A stretch of DNA of 64,000 nucleotides from Myotis daubentonii (GCF_963259705.1 NC_081842.1:61640787-61704786), one strand, 5' to 3'. Shown: positions 1 to 11,520, numbered from the stretch's first letter. Translations and numbers: made by a program. The notes: a model not told the origin generated them from the letters alone.

Positions 1-421
1 CAAATGATTGAAGGGCTTCATGTAGAAATAGGTGAAGACATCTGACATATTCTTTGTGGCTCTAGAAAGCAAACCGGGACCCACAGATAGAATGAACGAC
101 AGCGTTGTTTGACTGGGAGCGCATGGGATTCACACAGAATGAATGACAGCGCATGGCAGGGAGGACTGTGAATCAGGTGCTCTTCACAGAGAGGAATGTC
201 ACCACAGGCAACCTGGGTCCAGGTTCCTGCCTGGGCTGGGCTGAGATGGGCTGCCCCGTGAGGTCCCTTCTGAGTCAACTGACCCTCAACATAGCCCTGT
301 TTTTAAATCCTGGTTATAGGTTTTTTGCTCCTTTTTAAATCACATTTTATAAAATCTCGATTTCTTCAAAATGGTTGGTCAGGGTGATTATGCCTGAAGG
401 TATATTAAAAACCAGAGAAAA

Positions 422-656
422 GCCCTAGCCGGTTTGGCTCAGTGGATAGAGCATCAGCCAGCTGACTGACGGGTCCCGGGTTTGATTCCTGTCAAGGGCA
501 CGTACCTTGGTTGCAGGTTCCTGGGCCCTGGTCGGGGAGCATGCAGGAGGCAACCAATCAATGTGTTTCTCCCACATCGATGTTCTGTCTCTCCCTCTCT
601 CTTCCATTCTCTTGAAAAATCAATGGAAACATATCCTTGGGAGAGGATTAACAAAA
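422..656 (+). repeat. VES SINE
   Basis: tRNA-derived SINE head (GCCCTAGCCGGTTTGGCTC, box A-like) followed by a B-box-like GGTTTGATTCC region, a CT-rich stretch and the AAAAATCAATGGAAA...GAGGATTAAC tail. Flanks AAAAACCAGAGAAA and AAAAAGCCAGAGGAAA look like a worn target duplication. Positions 1-421 before it show nothing recognisable. Confidence 0.9.
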
Positions 657-1239
657 AGCCAGAGGAAATAGTGAATATGTTAGAGCTGTTTCCCTTTTTC
701 ATCAGATTCAGAATGCTTTTGGAAGTTTTCATTCCTGTCTAGAATTAATGAATAATTACTGAAGTTCCCAGGCATTATATACATACCTCCCCGACTCCTC
801 CTCTCACTTTCAAAATCCAACCTGGAATCAAAGAGTCCTATTTGTTAGTACTTTGTCTGGAAGTTTTGCTATCACTTTCCTTAAACCCTTCCATTTGTAT
901 TCTTTTCTATCAAATTGTTCTGAAGTTCAGAACATATCTGTGCAGAAATACCATTCACACACACAGAAGGAAACTGGTTAAAAGGCCGATTTTATCCTCT
1001 TTTCCTTCCAAATACAACCGTGCAAATGACATTATTTCTCTCTCCTCAAGCATGCTGTGCTACAGAAATGTGATTCAGTGCTCAAACAATGTTCAATTTT
1101 TCAGCATGGGGGCCCGGGGGCTAAAGGAGATTTGGGGACCCTACGTTCCTAGCCAAGCACCCCGTGGACTCATTTGACCGGGGGCAGACCGTCAGAAGAG
1201 GACATTGGAAACACGTCAGCAGTTCCAGAGGAGCACCCA

Positions 1240-1530
1240 ATGACATTTTAATCTGAAAATTATAAACAACCGCACTCCCACCACCAGCCCCGCCACCTCC
1301 GGAGGAATGTGCAGTGTGTGGCGGATCTGAGGGAGCCATTGATAAGCGCAGCTGCCTTAGAGTGCCGGGCGCGGCACGAGCCTGACAGGGGGATTATGTT
1401 CAAGGCTTGCAAAGGCGTGCACTTTATCAATGTGCTGCCCATAGAGAGCGTAGGTCTGCTTCCTCACACGGCACGTATACACCATGGCCACCTATTTGAA
1501 AGCACTTCAAAGCTCCTTTAATAATGGCTT
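1240..1530. other. Unique, repeat-free block, candidate conserved noncoding element
   Basis: Mixed-composition sequence without recognisable repeat features, containing CAGCTG E-box and GATAAG motifs (about 1340-1360). Its texture resembles conserved noncoding DNA, but conservation cannot be tested here. The flanks 661-1239 and 1531-1604 are also unique and featureless to me. Confidence 0.2.
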
Positions 1531-1604
1531 CTGCTGAGTGCTTTGGGGTGAGAGATAAAGAGATAAAGAGGCAAAGCCTCTCCCCGCAGAACCCACGACG
1601 GCCT

Positions 1605-1745
1605 TTTTGACAGGCACTTCTGGACCGTCTCCATCTCCCTCATTGGGCAGATGAGGAAACTGGGACTCCAAGAGGGGCGGTGACTCGCGTTAGGCACATC
1701 AGGAAGTTAGGTCTAGAGCGCGGGTCTCTTGATTCTGAGACTGGA
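1605..1745 (+). repeat. MIR SINE fragment
   Basis: Contains the MIR-like core CAGATGAGGAAACTGGGAC and a following stretch ending in GGGTCTCTTGATTCTGA. Divergent, ancient. The next stretch, 1746-3254, is unique sequence without a supported gene; 2190-2400 has a texture like conserved noncoding DNA. Confidence 0.55.
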
Positions 1746-3254
1746 GTTTGCTATGCGATGGTGGAGAGGACAGAGCCATACTGTGAACCGCCAAACAGCT
1801 CTAAAGACTGGCGAAGCCCCTGGGGCGGGGCCTGGTTTTCATCCCAGCAAAGGAAGGCACCCCCGCCCCATGTTTTCGGCCGCCACAACACAGACCTGGG
1901 GCTGCTCACACTGGGTCACAGAACAGTCCAGCTGCTGGCAAGGAATGCAAGATGACTGCTCATTCCTAGGAACCAGCAAGCTGAGCGCTGGCATGGCCCC
2001 GCTGGCCATGGGTTGAAATAGCCACACCATGCCATGCCTGCCCCCCCATGCAGCCCTGGGTCCCTGTAACTGCTGTTTTAAGCCACTAAGGACATGAAGA
2101 GGCAAGTGGGAAAAGACACAAACCCCGTCTCCTCCAGTTCCCCAGTGTGTAGCTCTGCCCTTTTCCTGAAGGCTCTGACCACATACTAACGGGGGCGATT
2201 AGATCAGCGCAAACAATCCGTCAATTGAATGGAAATATCTACCACATCAGTTGGTTTCATGAAGCAACTGGCTGAGTTGCTGATAACAGTGGAAAAGCCG
2301 CTTCGCTTAGACACGGCCTCATTCTCTTCTCCGCTGCGGCTTCATCAGCGTCTCTGTTTATCCGGACAGGGTCTTCATTTACCGGTTTCTCAGGACCAGT
2401 GAGGACCCACACAATGAAGCTCGCTTGGCTCACGCTGAGGTGCGGACGCCACAGACGCGGCCTCTCAATACCCTCATGGTTCGGTCGCAGAACAGTCTGT
2501 CCTTTCACTGGCCACTGTGGAATGAGCGCGGGCTCTGTGAGCGGGCACGCAGGGCATCCTCTGTCTGAGGGCCAAGTCCTCTTTCCAAGCTCCCCACCGT
2601 AACCTTGGCTACGGCTGGAGGGAGTGGGAAGGTCTGTGAGGGGCCTTTGTTTGTCACTGGAGACTCTCTAGAAGGGGGATGTGGATAGCTGGGTTCTGGG
2701 CCTGCCAACGAAACGGGGAAAAGAACTGGAAAGAGGGAACAGAGCTGCTGCAGGCCCCTGAGGAAAGGAGCCAGTCCAGGCCAGATCCACCGCAGTAAGC
2801 TCTCCGGGATTTCTAGCTCCCCTTCCACGCCGCTGGAATGTTTCCTGTGAGCTGCTCCCACTCACACAGGCTGTGAGGAGTTCACACAGGAGGACAGGGG
2901 CCTGTACTTGGCACGTGCACGTGTTTCTGGTCCTGGAATGGCACCCGCAGGTCACCCTGGGTGACTTGCTGCAGACTGTGTTGACATGTGGTTCCAGAGC
3001 ATAAGCAATGGGGAGAGATGAGCTTGGTGACCAGCTACACCGAGATGTAAAAGGCAGTGAGATGGAGGGACCCCCAAGGTCTCTGCTTAGGGCAGCCTCT
3101 GGGGACTGCACACGCTGGACTCACTTATAGTCTCAGACAGACTTCCTTCCCGTAGGATTTTTAGATTCCTTCCAAGGTACGTGAGGTGGCTACATGGTCA
3201 TGTCATGAAGTCCCATCACGGGTGATTTAATTGCCCAGTAGGTATTTCTTAGAA

Positions 3255-3475
3255 TAATAATGATTATTGTTTTTCCAGAAGCTATCATTTAAAGCGTCTG
3301 TTATATGCCAGACGCCTATGTACGTGATTTCATTTCCTCTCCCCAACAATTCTGAAAAAGGTATTATAAACCCCTGTAATAAACGAGAACACAGAGATTC
3401 AGAGGTTCAGGCTACACAACTAGGAAGGGGCAGAGGTAGCTTTCAAGCCTAGGTCTGTCTGACCCCAAAGGTTGT
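3255..3475 (+). repeat. MIR SINE
   Basis: Near full-length ancient MIR: TATGCCAGACGCC, a run matching the 'ctcac/aacaattctgaaaaaggtatta' core, then ACACAGAGATTCAGAGG and CCTAGGTCTGTCTGACCCC. Sequence from 3476 to 4739 is AT-rich and unique, with no gene or young element seen. Confidence 0.65.
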
Positions 3476-4739
3476 ACCTTTAGAATAATAAATACAGAGG
3501 GGAGAGTAGTAAGAAAACACTGCACTCAACTTATAAATATTTTATGATTTTTTATTGCAATATGCATTTAATTTGGAGGATCATTTTTCACCTCTGAGGG
3601 CACAGCTCATTGTGCCGCTGGTTATCCTGGGCAGGAATCACACTGTGTTCCAAGTGAGATCTGGTTGACAAGGATACTGGAATATCTCAGGCTGCATTAC
3701 CAGAAGTACAGCGTCCAGAAAGAGGGAGCACACCACTGCACTCCTCAGCCGACACCTGTTCCCAAGAGCCGGATAGGAATGTTGTGTCCTGCTCTTGGGA
3801 ACACAGTTTAAGAGGGGCACAGGCAAAATGCACCATGTTCAGAAGAGTCTGACTGTGAAGGTACGTGGACCCTAAACCATGTCTTATACCGAAAAACTGA
3901 GGAACTGAGGCCATTTTGGCTTGGAGAAGAGCTGGAGTTTCTGGAGATACATGTAGGAAATTGGGGTGGATGGGGAGGAGAAGGGATATAATAGATACCT
4001 TCCAAGTTTGAAATGCTGTCCAGATGAAGAGTGAAATTCCCCAATGTGGCAGTAATGAGTAGTTCTATATACTTAAAAAGATACTGCTAACTGCTTAGCA
4101 GAAGAAAGGGCTTTCCAATATGTGGAACTGTTCACAGATGGAACAGTCTTCTTTGTGAGGTAGGGAGTTTCCCATCATGGGAGATATACAAATAGAGATA
4201 GAACTTGGGTTCATGTGATAGAAGAGAGTCAAGCATCAAGATTCCATGACCTTTAAAGTCCCTTCCAGCCTCCAAATCCCAAGATCCACCAGTAAGTTTA
4301 CTACCCTGAATGTCCTCTCGGACTCTGTATTTCTTCCTCCTAGTATCTCATTTGCATTTAATCTGCTATACCTGGTGGACTTTACATATTCTGTTCACTG
4401 GAATCAATTCTATTTTAACATACTCCAAAGTTAAGCTAATCATTGATGGTTTTATCTAGTTTCCTTGAATAAATTTTTTTAGATACTCGATCTTTTTGAA
4501 CAGCCAAACATCTGTCCTAGATTTCTAATACAGGATATTTAAAGCAAATCTCTCATCCATCGGGGAGGGCAATTTATGATTATGAACATGTTATTCCAAA
4601 TTTTCCTACCTAGTGACCAAATGTCATCATTTCCTCTTCTAAAATGGAGCAGGAGCAAGATGGATTCCTGTGGTTGCTCCTGCCCCTGAAAGTTGAATTT
4701 ACTTGTGTAGGCAACAGCACTGTATATACATTCAACTCT

Positions 4740-5405
4740 GTTCATTCATGCATTTGATAAATATTTGTGGGGTGTTCAATATTATTCCAGGAACTGGAAA
4801 GCAGCAGTGAATAACACAAAATTCTCTGCTCCTGTGCAGGGGCCCTTTAATGGAGAAGACAGACTGTCAGCAAGATAAAAAAGTAAAAACAGGGAGGGGC
4901 AAAAGCAGGTTTACAGTTATGAGCATGCAAAACACAGAGTTTATTCTTGTATTCTTGTTTATTATTTATTGTATTGTTTTCTATATGAATAACTGTAAAC
5001 CTACTTTTGCCGCACCCTGTATATACAAGATAAACTAAATATACATTAGATGGTGACTGGTACTGAAGAGAAGAATAAAGCAGGAAGAAGTGTGAGGGAG
5101 GGGTAGGGGAAAGAAAGAGGATGTTTCTATTTGAATAGGGTGGTCAAGTCCCCTTACATTTTATTTAAATAGTGGGAGCCCACTAAGAAGGTGAAAAGTT
5201 GAGGTTAAAGTCTTAAAGGAAGGAAGCCAGTGAGCAGGGTCAGTATCTGTCAGAAGCACATCCCAGGCCCAGGGAGCAGCAGGTGCAAAGGCACCCCTCC
5301 AGTCATGTCCTGAATGCCTGCTGAGCGCTAGCATCCTGTGTGACAAAAGGAAGGAAATGCACACAGGATCTTGAAGAGGATAGAACACATCTGCACCCAA
5401 AACAG
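4740..5405 (+). repeat. L2 fragment, interrupted
   Basis: L2 3'-end-like text: TTTGATAAATATTTGTGGGGTG, then GGAACTGGAAAGCAGCAGTGAATAA, resuming after 5019 with the matching downstream part (GGTGACTGGTACTGAAG..., GCAGGTGCAAAGGC). Split by the MITE at 4890-5019. Confidence 0.55.
4890..5019. mobile_element. Mariner-like MITE (130 bp)
   Basis: Inverted termini: CAGGGAGGGGCAAAAGCAGG at the left and CTACTTTTGCCGCACCCTG at the right, whose reverse complement matches the left end over about 30 bp with a few mismatches. A TA follows the right end and AA precedes the left, so one copy of the TA target seems mutated. No coding capacity. Inserted into an L2. Confidence 0.75.
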
Positions 5406-5809
5406 TAGGCAGTCAACCATCAAGTGCTAAATTGTGTAGGTCAGATCAATCCAAACTTCTTTAGTTACATTGGACCAGCTACGGTCCCCCAAAATACACC
5501 TTGCATGTTCCCACCTCCAGGCCTCTGACTGTCCACCACACAGGCCAGAGTGCTCTGCCCATACTTCTTCAGCATTAGATCTTATGCAACCTTCCGCGCC
5601 CTGCCCAAACTTGTCTTCCTTCATGGAGCGCTTCCTGACCAGCCAGTGGCTCCTCTGTCGGAATCTAAACAGGAGCAGGCCTCACCCTCGACCTCTTGAA
5701 TCAGAACCCACATCTGCACGAGCGCCACAAGGTGAGTCATGTACACAATGACGTTTGAGGAGCTCCCAGCCACTGGCCATCCAGTGTGGCTGTCCACTGT
5801 AAAACCCTC

Positions 5810-5955
5810 GGAAGCCTTTAACAATACAATGCCTGGCTCTACCTTCAGAGATTCTGATTTAATCAACAGGAGGTGAGAGCTGGGTATTGAGCTTTTTAAA
5901 AACTTCCCATGTGATTCTAATATACAGCAAAGTTTGAGAATTACTGGTAACTCCT
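5810..5955 (+). repeat. MER5A-like hAT fragment
   Basis: Text such as CAGAGATTCTGATTTAAT and GTTTGAGAATTACTGG matches the 3' two-thirds of the ancient MER5 family. Positions 5406-5809 and 5956-6169 show nothing recognisable. Confidence 0.5.
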
Positions 5956-6169
5956 TTTGCTTCCCTCATATGCCCCTCCTCCCCCACTGTTTCACCCTTG
6001 CTGGCAAACTGACTGCCCTCAGGCCCCGTCATGTTTTTCCCCCTGAGATCATTTTTTCTTAGGCACGCGGCAGCAAGAGAAGAGTTTCCCCTCCATCCTT
6101 GTTCTCTGACTCAGGAACCTGCATTTGGCCTCATGGAGGATGTGATGGAGTGAAGATTGACAGTAGGGA

Positions 6170-6690
6170 GCAAGCAGACTCAGAGCCAGCTCCCCATCCA
6201 AAAGTGTGGCCTGTGGTAGGCAACCTTGGGCAAGCCACTTAAATTCCTTCTCTTTAGCCCAGCTGGGTGTGGCTCCGTGGTTGAGCGTCAACCCATGAAC
6301 CATGAGGTCACTGGTTCGATTACAGTCAGGGCTTATGCCCCAGGTTAAATTCCTTCTCCTTAGCGGTTGAGCGTAGATACCCCAGTTTACTCTGGTTTGC
6401 CGTCAGGGCATATGCCCTGACCGGGGAATTGAACCAGTAACCTCTTGGTTACTGGGGATTGAAACCACTACCCAGGTTGTGCGCTTGATCCCCAGTAGAG
6501 GTAGCCAATCGATGATTCTCATCATTGATGTTTCTATCTCTCCCTCCCTCTCCCTTCCTTTCTGAAATCAATAAGAATATTTTTTTAAAAAAAATTCCTT
6601 TTCTTTAAAGGGGAAACAACAAATATCTGTCCAGTCTGCCCTCTCAGACTCACAGGTCTTGGGGAAGATCAACAGAGGTCAGACGTGACA
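6170..6690 (+). repeat. MIR SINE split by a VES insertion
   Basis: Left part has CCTTGGGCAAGCCACTTAAATTCC; the right part resumes at about 6588 with the AAATTCC target copy and continues with MIR-like downstream text. The VES composite at 6259-6587 sits between. Confidence 0.5.
6253..6587 (+). repeat. Composite VES SINE with an inverted central segment
   Basis: Begins as a plus-strand VES head (CCCAGCTGGGTGTGGCTCCG). At about 6390-6460 it carries a VES piece in the opposite orientation (GGGAATTGAACCAGTAACC), joined through the palindrome GTCAGGGCATATGCCCTGAC (6401-6420), and then returns to a plus-strand VES tail (GATCCCCAGTAGAGG...AAATCAATAAGAAT). The target motif AAATTCCTTCTCTTTAG occurs left (6241), right (6588, AAATTCCTTTTCTTTA) and once inside (6346, AAATTCCTTCTCCTTAG). 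Confidence 0.75.
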
Positions 6691-6825
6691 GTGTTTTTAA
6701 AATAGTTGGGTATTAATGTGCATGAAAGCTGGTCTGGCTTCCTGACCAGTAGTCCTAGGATATTTGTTTCAAACTGAAGAATATCCATTTCCCCTACTTT
6801 CCCAAATTTAAGCAAGAATTTAAAG

Positions 6826-7692
6826 CAGTGATGGTGAACCTATGACACACGTGTCAGAGGTGACACGCGAACTCATTTTTTTGGTTGATTTTTCTTTGTT
6901 AAATGGCATTTAAATATTTACACTAATAAAAGAGGAAAATGGTAATTGGCGTACGAGCTACCCTTTTCATTGGCTATTCAGGGCTAAATGCAAATTAACT
7001 GCCAACTAAGATTGGCAGTTAACTGCCAACTAAGATGGGCAGTTAACTGCCAACAAGATGGCGGTTAATTTGCATATGTAGGCACAATGCAGGGAGGCGA
7101 AAGGGAAAGCAGGAAGAAGCCCCCTGCCACTGACAGTGATCGGAAACCCAGGGGGGAGCTAAGAGCTGGGGGGCAGGGCAATGGCGGTTGAAGCTGGCAG
7201 TCCCAGGAGCTAGGGGCCTAAAGCGAAGCCCACGATCGTGGGGCCGCTGCAGCTGTGGGTCCCCGCTGCCCGGGCCGGACGCCTCAGCCAGAGGCATCCT
7301 GCAGGGGCAGGGGCGGAGCCCACGTGATCGAAGCACCCCCTGCTGCCACTGCAGGTCCCCGCTGCCCGGGCCGGACGCCTAGGCCAGAGGCGTCAGGCCT
7401 GGGCAAGGGGCCGATCCTGCGATTGGAGGGTGATGGGGGTCAACGCCTGAGGGCTCCCAGTATGTGAGAGGGGGCAGGCTGGGCTGAGGGACACTCCCCC
7501 CACACACACACACACCCAGTGCACGAATTTCGTGCACCGGGCCCCTACTATAAAATAAATATCAAAACTATAAATCTTTGTTTTACTATGGTTGCAAATA
7601 TCAAAAAATTTCTCTATGTGACACGGCACCAGAGTTAAGTTAGGGTTTTTCAAAATGCTGACACGCCGAGCTCAAAAGGTTCGCCATCACTG
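6826..7692. mobile_element. Non-autonomous hAT element with nested Helitron
   Basis: Termini CAGTGATGGTGAACCT and AGGTTCGCCATCACTG form a 16-bp inverted repeat with one mismatch. Identical 8-bp target duplications ATTTAAAG lie at 6818-6825 and 7693-7700, the hAT signature. A Helitron occupies 6917-7548, so the hAT itself is only about 235 bp. No transposase is present. Confidence 0.92.
6917..7548 (+). mobile_element. HeliBat-type non-autonomous Helitron
   Basis: Start TTTACACTAATAAAAG (degenerate TC) follows A6916. The end carries the hairpin GTGCACGAATTTCGTGCAC (7519-7537), then CCGGGCCCCTAC (degenerate CTAG), followed by T7549. Internal GC-rich sequence includes short tandem blocks (TTAACTGCCAACTAAGATGG repeated near 6995-7055; CCCCGCTGCCCGGGCCGGAC twice, near 7260 and 7357). 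Confidence 0.88.
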
Positions 7693-7700
7693 ATTTAAAG

Positions 7701-8586
7701 CAAAATTTAACATCTGAAAGGGATGAATACGGCTGTGTGGTGTCTGTATGAGTGCAGGTCGGTGCCATTCAACCTCGCTGTGCCACGGTTCCCAGAAGGC
7801 AGTGATTCTGTGAGTTGAGGATATTTTGATGAGCACCAATCATCATGGGAATACCCGATAAATATTAACCAATTAACTGCTGCGCTTTTACCTCGCTTGC
7901 AGCTATAGACGCTTATGGCGTACAAGGGTTAACCAACGAGGCCTAATTTAAGATGGTACCAAGTAAGACCACACTATGCCACTAACAAAATGAGGAGACC
8001 TACTTATTGCTTGCCCACATGACCTAATTTTTATCCTTTAAGAAAAAGGATTGCATCTTCAGTTAGCAATTCTGCTGATCTGCAAACCGAAATTCCCCTC
8101 CCCACTGTTTTATAGGTCTCCGTCTTACTAAAAGGCGTAGTCCATTAAAAGTCAAGGTAAATGCTAAATGCCAGAGGAAGTTCAGAATAGATACAACTGT
8201 GCTGTTCTTGCCTAGACCAATGCTAGATGTTGAGAGAGTACAGAAAGGCTCCTCTGCCCAAATATATTTCCCCCACATCTCTCCTGAGGAATTTTTGAAG
8301 GTTCTCCTTCTGGCAGTTTCTTTGAATAAATACAAATGCCCCTGAAGGGGCAACAAGAAGGCCCTAGCACCTTGATGTGAACCAGGTATTGAAAAGAGCA
8401 ATGATAGCCAGGAATTTAGGAATTCATAAATCAATTTTAAAAGACTTGAGGAGACTCACATAGAATTACTAATTTTTTTTTTCTGAGAGAAGACATCAAC
8501 TAACTACAATAAGAACTATTATCATTTCATAATAGAATGGGCAGTTCAAAATAAGTAAAGTTATAAAGAATATGATCACATAATGA
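7701..8586. other. Unique sequence, nothing recognised
   Basis: A 123-codon minus-strand frame (8434-8063) crosses this AT-moderate stretch, but I recognise no domain and see no splice or promoter context. Confidence 0.4.
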
Positions 8587-8600
8587 AGGATGGTTCTTTT

Positions 8601-8822
8601 CTTTTTTTAAAAATATTTTTTATTGATTTTTTACAGAGAGGAAGGGAGAGGGATAGAGAGTTAGAAACATCGATGAGAGAGAAACATCGATCAGCCGCCT
8701 CCTGCACAACCCCCACTGGGGATGTGCCCGCAACCAAGGTACATGCCCCTGACTGGAATCGAACCTGGGACCTCTCAGTCCGCAGGCCAACGCCCTATCC
8801 ACTGAGCCAAACCGGTTAGGGC
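8601..8822 (-). repeat. VES SINE (young)
   Basis: Full-length minus-strand copy: tail AAAAATATTTTTTATTGATT at the left, tRNA-like head ending CCAAACCGGTTAGGGC at the right. Perfect 14-bp target duplication AGGATGGTTCTTTT at 8587-8600 and 8823-8836. Confidence 0.95.
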
Positions 8823-8836
8823 AGGATGGTTCTTTT

Positions 8837-9779
8837 CAAGAAAGGACAGCTGGAGTCTTAAAATTGTGATAATATACACAGATGAATATGTTGCATGATC
8901 CCTGCTTTCCCTATGGCTCTGCCTTAGTGACCACTATTCTAGACAGGTAGGAGGATTTGAAGTGAATTGAGAATGTTTCGTGTCCTGGAGATGAGTGGGT
9001 GCCAAAGATATATTCTAAAAAGGGGGGAAGAAAGAAGAGAGGCAAGCTCTACAGCAATACTTTTGCCTAGGACTACAGATGAGAGTTCTCCTGGGTTAGA
9101 CCTGAAAGGGAACTTCATCCCCTGGTTATACAGCAGGAATGACAGGAGCCCCACATACATTTGAAGAAAGATCGCTCACAATGGCAAGGGGTCCACCCTG
9201 ATGCTAACTTCTCTTTTTCACTCCAGAGCGCACCCTCTCTGTCTCCTTAGGGACTGCCTCCCCATTCCCTGGAGGGAAGGGCAAAGAAGAAAGAAGGTGG
9301 AAACAATACCAACAGCCTGAATAAACTAGACTGAAACTGAGAAACAAGGAAGGGAGAACAAAAGAACTGGCCCAGTGTAGTTGGAGACCATCAGGATGAC
9401 ACAAAGCCTTCCCTTTGAAAGTGTGAGCCACAAAAGTCCTATCAACATTTTCTGTTAAAGACCATCTCATTGTGCTTGAGAAGATGCAGCTCAGAAGATC
9501 TTCCCACGACCATCCAGCTGGCGAGATCCAGGGCCTTGCCCAACCCCAGCTGGCAAGGCCAGGCTCGGTGCCGCCCCCACTGGTGTTTCCATAAACTTCC
9601 CTTTTCAACTGATAGTGTGTCACGTGAGGCAATTAAAACAATTTCCATAAGTTCTGATGTATCCTTTCTTCCTTTCCTGTTATCAGACAAATTTTCCTCC
9701 TTCCTGGAGGTGGTTAAAAAACAAACAAATCCCTCGTTTGATGTCCAGGGGCACCCCCTCCTCTCCATTCCTGCTCCAC
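8837..9779. other. Unique intronic sequence
   Basis: No gene or recognisable repeat. Short overlapping frames on both strands (up to 142 codons) have no visible domain. Confidence 0.35.
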
Positions 9780-10300
9780 CCGGGGGACCAGGCGGGTCCT
9801 CACCTTCACCCTGGGGCGCGAGGCCCCCACCTCTCCCAGGTCCCTGACCAACCCGAGCAGCGGCCGAGAGTCAAAACCTCTGGTCTCCCTGGGGGTTCCC
9901 CACTCCCGGGAAAGTTGCGTGAGCGTCGCGGTGCGGTGACGGCGGGTGACTCAGACCCACCGAACGGTTCCGGGAAGCTGCGGGGCGCGGGGGCGCGGGG
10001 GCGCGGGGGCGCGGGGCTTTCCCGACGCCGAAAGGGGGGGACCAGAAACCCTAGGGCGGAGAGCAATCCCAGGCGCGCCCCGGAGCCGGTGCTGGAGTTT
10101 CCTTCGGGAGGGATCAGAGGGGGGGCCGCCTGGACGTTACAGAAGCAGAGGATGCCGTTGGGAGGGGAGGGAGAGGGCTGTGCGCTCCGGGGCCCAGGGC
10201 CGGCGGGGAGCACTCTGCAGGGCGGGAGGCCTCGGGAGGGGCGGCGGCCAGCCGGGAGAGGGCACGGCAGAGTGAAGGGGTTTGGCCTGAGCCCCTGTCT
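9780..10300. promoter_or_regulatory. Intragenic CpG island with GGGGGCGC minisatellite
   Basis: CpG-rich, repeat-poor block about 25 kb inside ARHGAP31 intron 1. At about 9981-10017 it holds four to five tandem GGGGGCGC units, followed by further G-runs, a sequence able to form G-quadruplexes. Open reading frames cross the block on both strands (365 codons plus, 310 codons minus), but their R/P/G-rich composition and complementary overlap suggest GC-driven frames, not genes. Candidate roles are an alternative ARHGAP31 promoter, an antisense lncRNA promoter, or an enhancer island. No splice structure is clear. Confidence 0.6.
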
Positions 10301-10693
10301 CCTGTCCACCCCAGACTGGGAGACTGAGGAGCGTCCGCTTGTATCCAGGTCCCCAAGCAAAAGACAGAGGAGCAGGCCGAGGACCATCCGGGTAGCCTGT
10401 CCTGCCCGGACTAGCGGTTTCCCCATCACAGATCCCTTTGTTTTCAACGTCGGCCTTTCCGCACGAGGGTGGGAGGCTGGGGAGGGAGGTTGGGCAGGGC
10501 GGGGGAGTGGAAACAGAGATGAGGGTGTGGGTGGAGGAGCTGGCAGGGGCTGCGTGGACAGCACAGGGAGACATCCCAGGCAGACCCGTCGGAACACAAG
10601 CTGGCCACAGCGAGAAACGGCCGGGAGGAGTAATGGGGTGCAAAGCTCAACTACCAGACAAAGCAAGTTCATACCCAAAAGTTTGGCTGCAAA

Positions 10694-10843
10694 AAACATT
10701 TTACACTGTAACCAAATGTCTGTGAAGCGTTTTCCCATGCCTCATCTCATTTGATCCTCACAGAAGTCCTGGAGTAGGTAGAATCCTATTTTTTTTTTTT
10801 CATTAGCCAGAAAACAGAGATTTAGAAAGCTCAGAAACTTGAC
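10694..10843 (+). repeat. MIR-containing segment, apparent source of a local duplication
   Basis: MIR core text (CTCATCTCATTTGATCCTCACAG... then GAAAACAGAGATTTAGAAAG) with 20-odd extra bases upstream. The whole 150 bp recurs at 12478-12628 with only a one-base difference in a T-run (12 versus 13 T). MIR-like text continues to the right here but not at the second copy, so this is probably the donor. Confidence 0.85.
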
Positions 10844-11084
10844 ATGTGAAACTTGGGGGCATGTGAAATGGTGCAGGGTTGTCACTGTGGGTGAGGCACT
10901 TTAACTGCATTATCTCTGTTTGCATTTTTCGCTGTAAGATAAATGCTCTTACCCAACTCCAGAGACAAGGACAAATCACAAAGTTAAATTCCAGTCTCAG
11001 GTCTCAGCTCCCTAAAGCGAGCCCCCATTCCTGGCCTTTGCCAAGGTTTGCTTACATGAACCAATAACCACCACCTCTTTTTCT

Positions 11085-11404
11085 ATTACTCCCTTCACTC
11101 TCAACCAAAAAAAAAAAAAAAAAAAGTTCCCTCTAATCACCTTTTAATACTTTAATTTTACTTCTAGAAATCTATTCCAGAGAAATATTATGACATAAAA
11201 GAGTCATATGCCTAAAAATATCCGTGGTGGCCTTCTTTATACTATTAAAAATTATAATCTAAATGTCCAATATTGGTAAGGAGTAAACTAGTATATTTAT
11301 ATACAATATTACAGGGCCTTAAAATAACATTAACTGTAGGGATTGATAATTGGAGTAAAATCTTAGTTTATAACATTAAATGAGAGAGCACGACACAACA
11401 TTAT

Positions 11405-11439
<35 letters not shown>

Positions 11440-11520
11440 TAATGCAATTATGTGGAAAGTATAAAGATAAAAAAACCTGAAAGTAATTTACCTCTTTTTG
11501 TGGTAGAATTAACAAAAGCA
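11085..11520 (+). repeat. Ancient L1M 3'-end fragment
   Basis: AT-rich text with CTAAATGTCCAATATTGG and neighbouring phrases typical of old L1 3' ends. Contains a poly-A run (11106-11125) and a TACATA microsatellite (about 11403-11441). Confidence 0.5.
11403..11441. repeat. (TACATA)n microsatellite
   Basis: Five to six units of ATACAT within old L1 sequence. Confidence 0.9.

Noticed and set aside
8063..8434. 123-codon minus-strand frame
   Set aside because: No domain, signal or splice context; intronic.
9657..10754. 365-codon plus-strand frame and 310-codon minus-strand frame
   Set aside because: They overlap on opposite strands of a CpG island, have low-complexity R/P/G/A-rich composition and no recognisable domain; stop codons are simply rare in GC-rich DNA.
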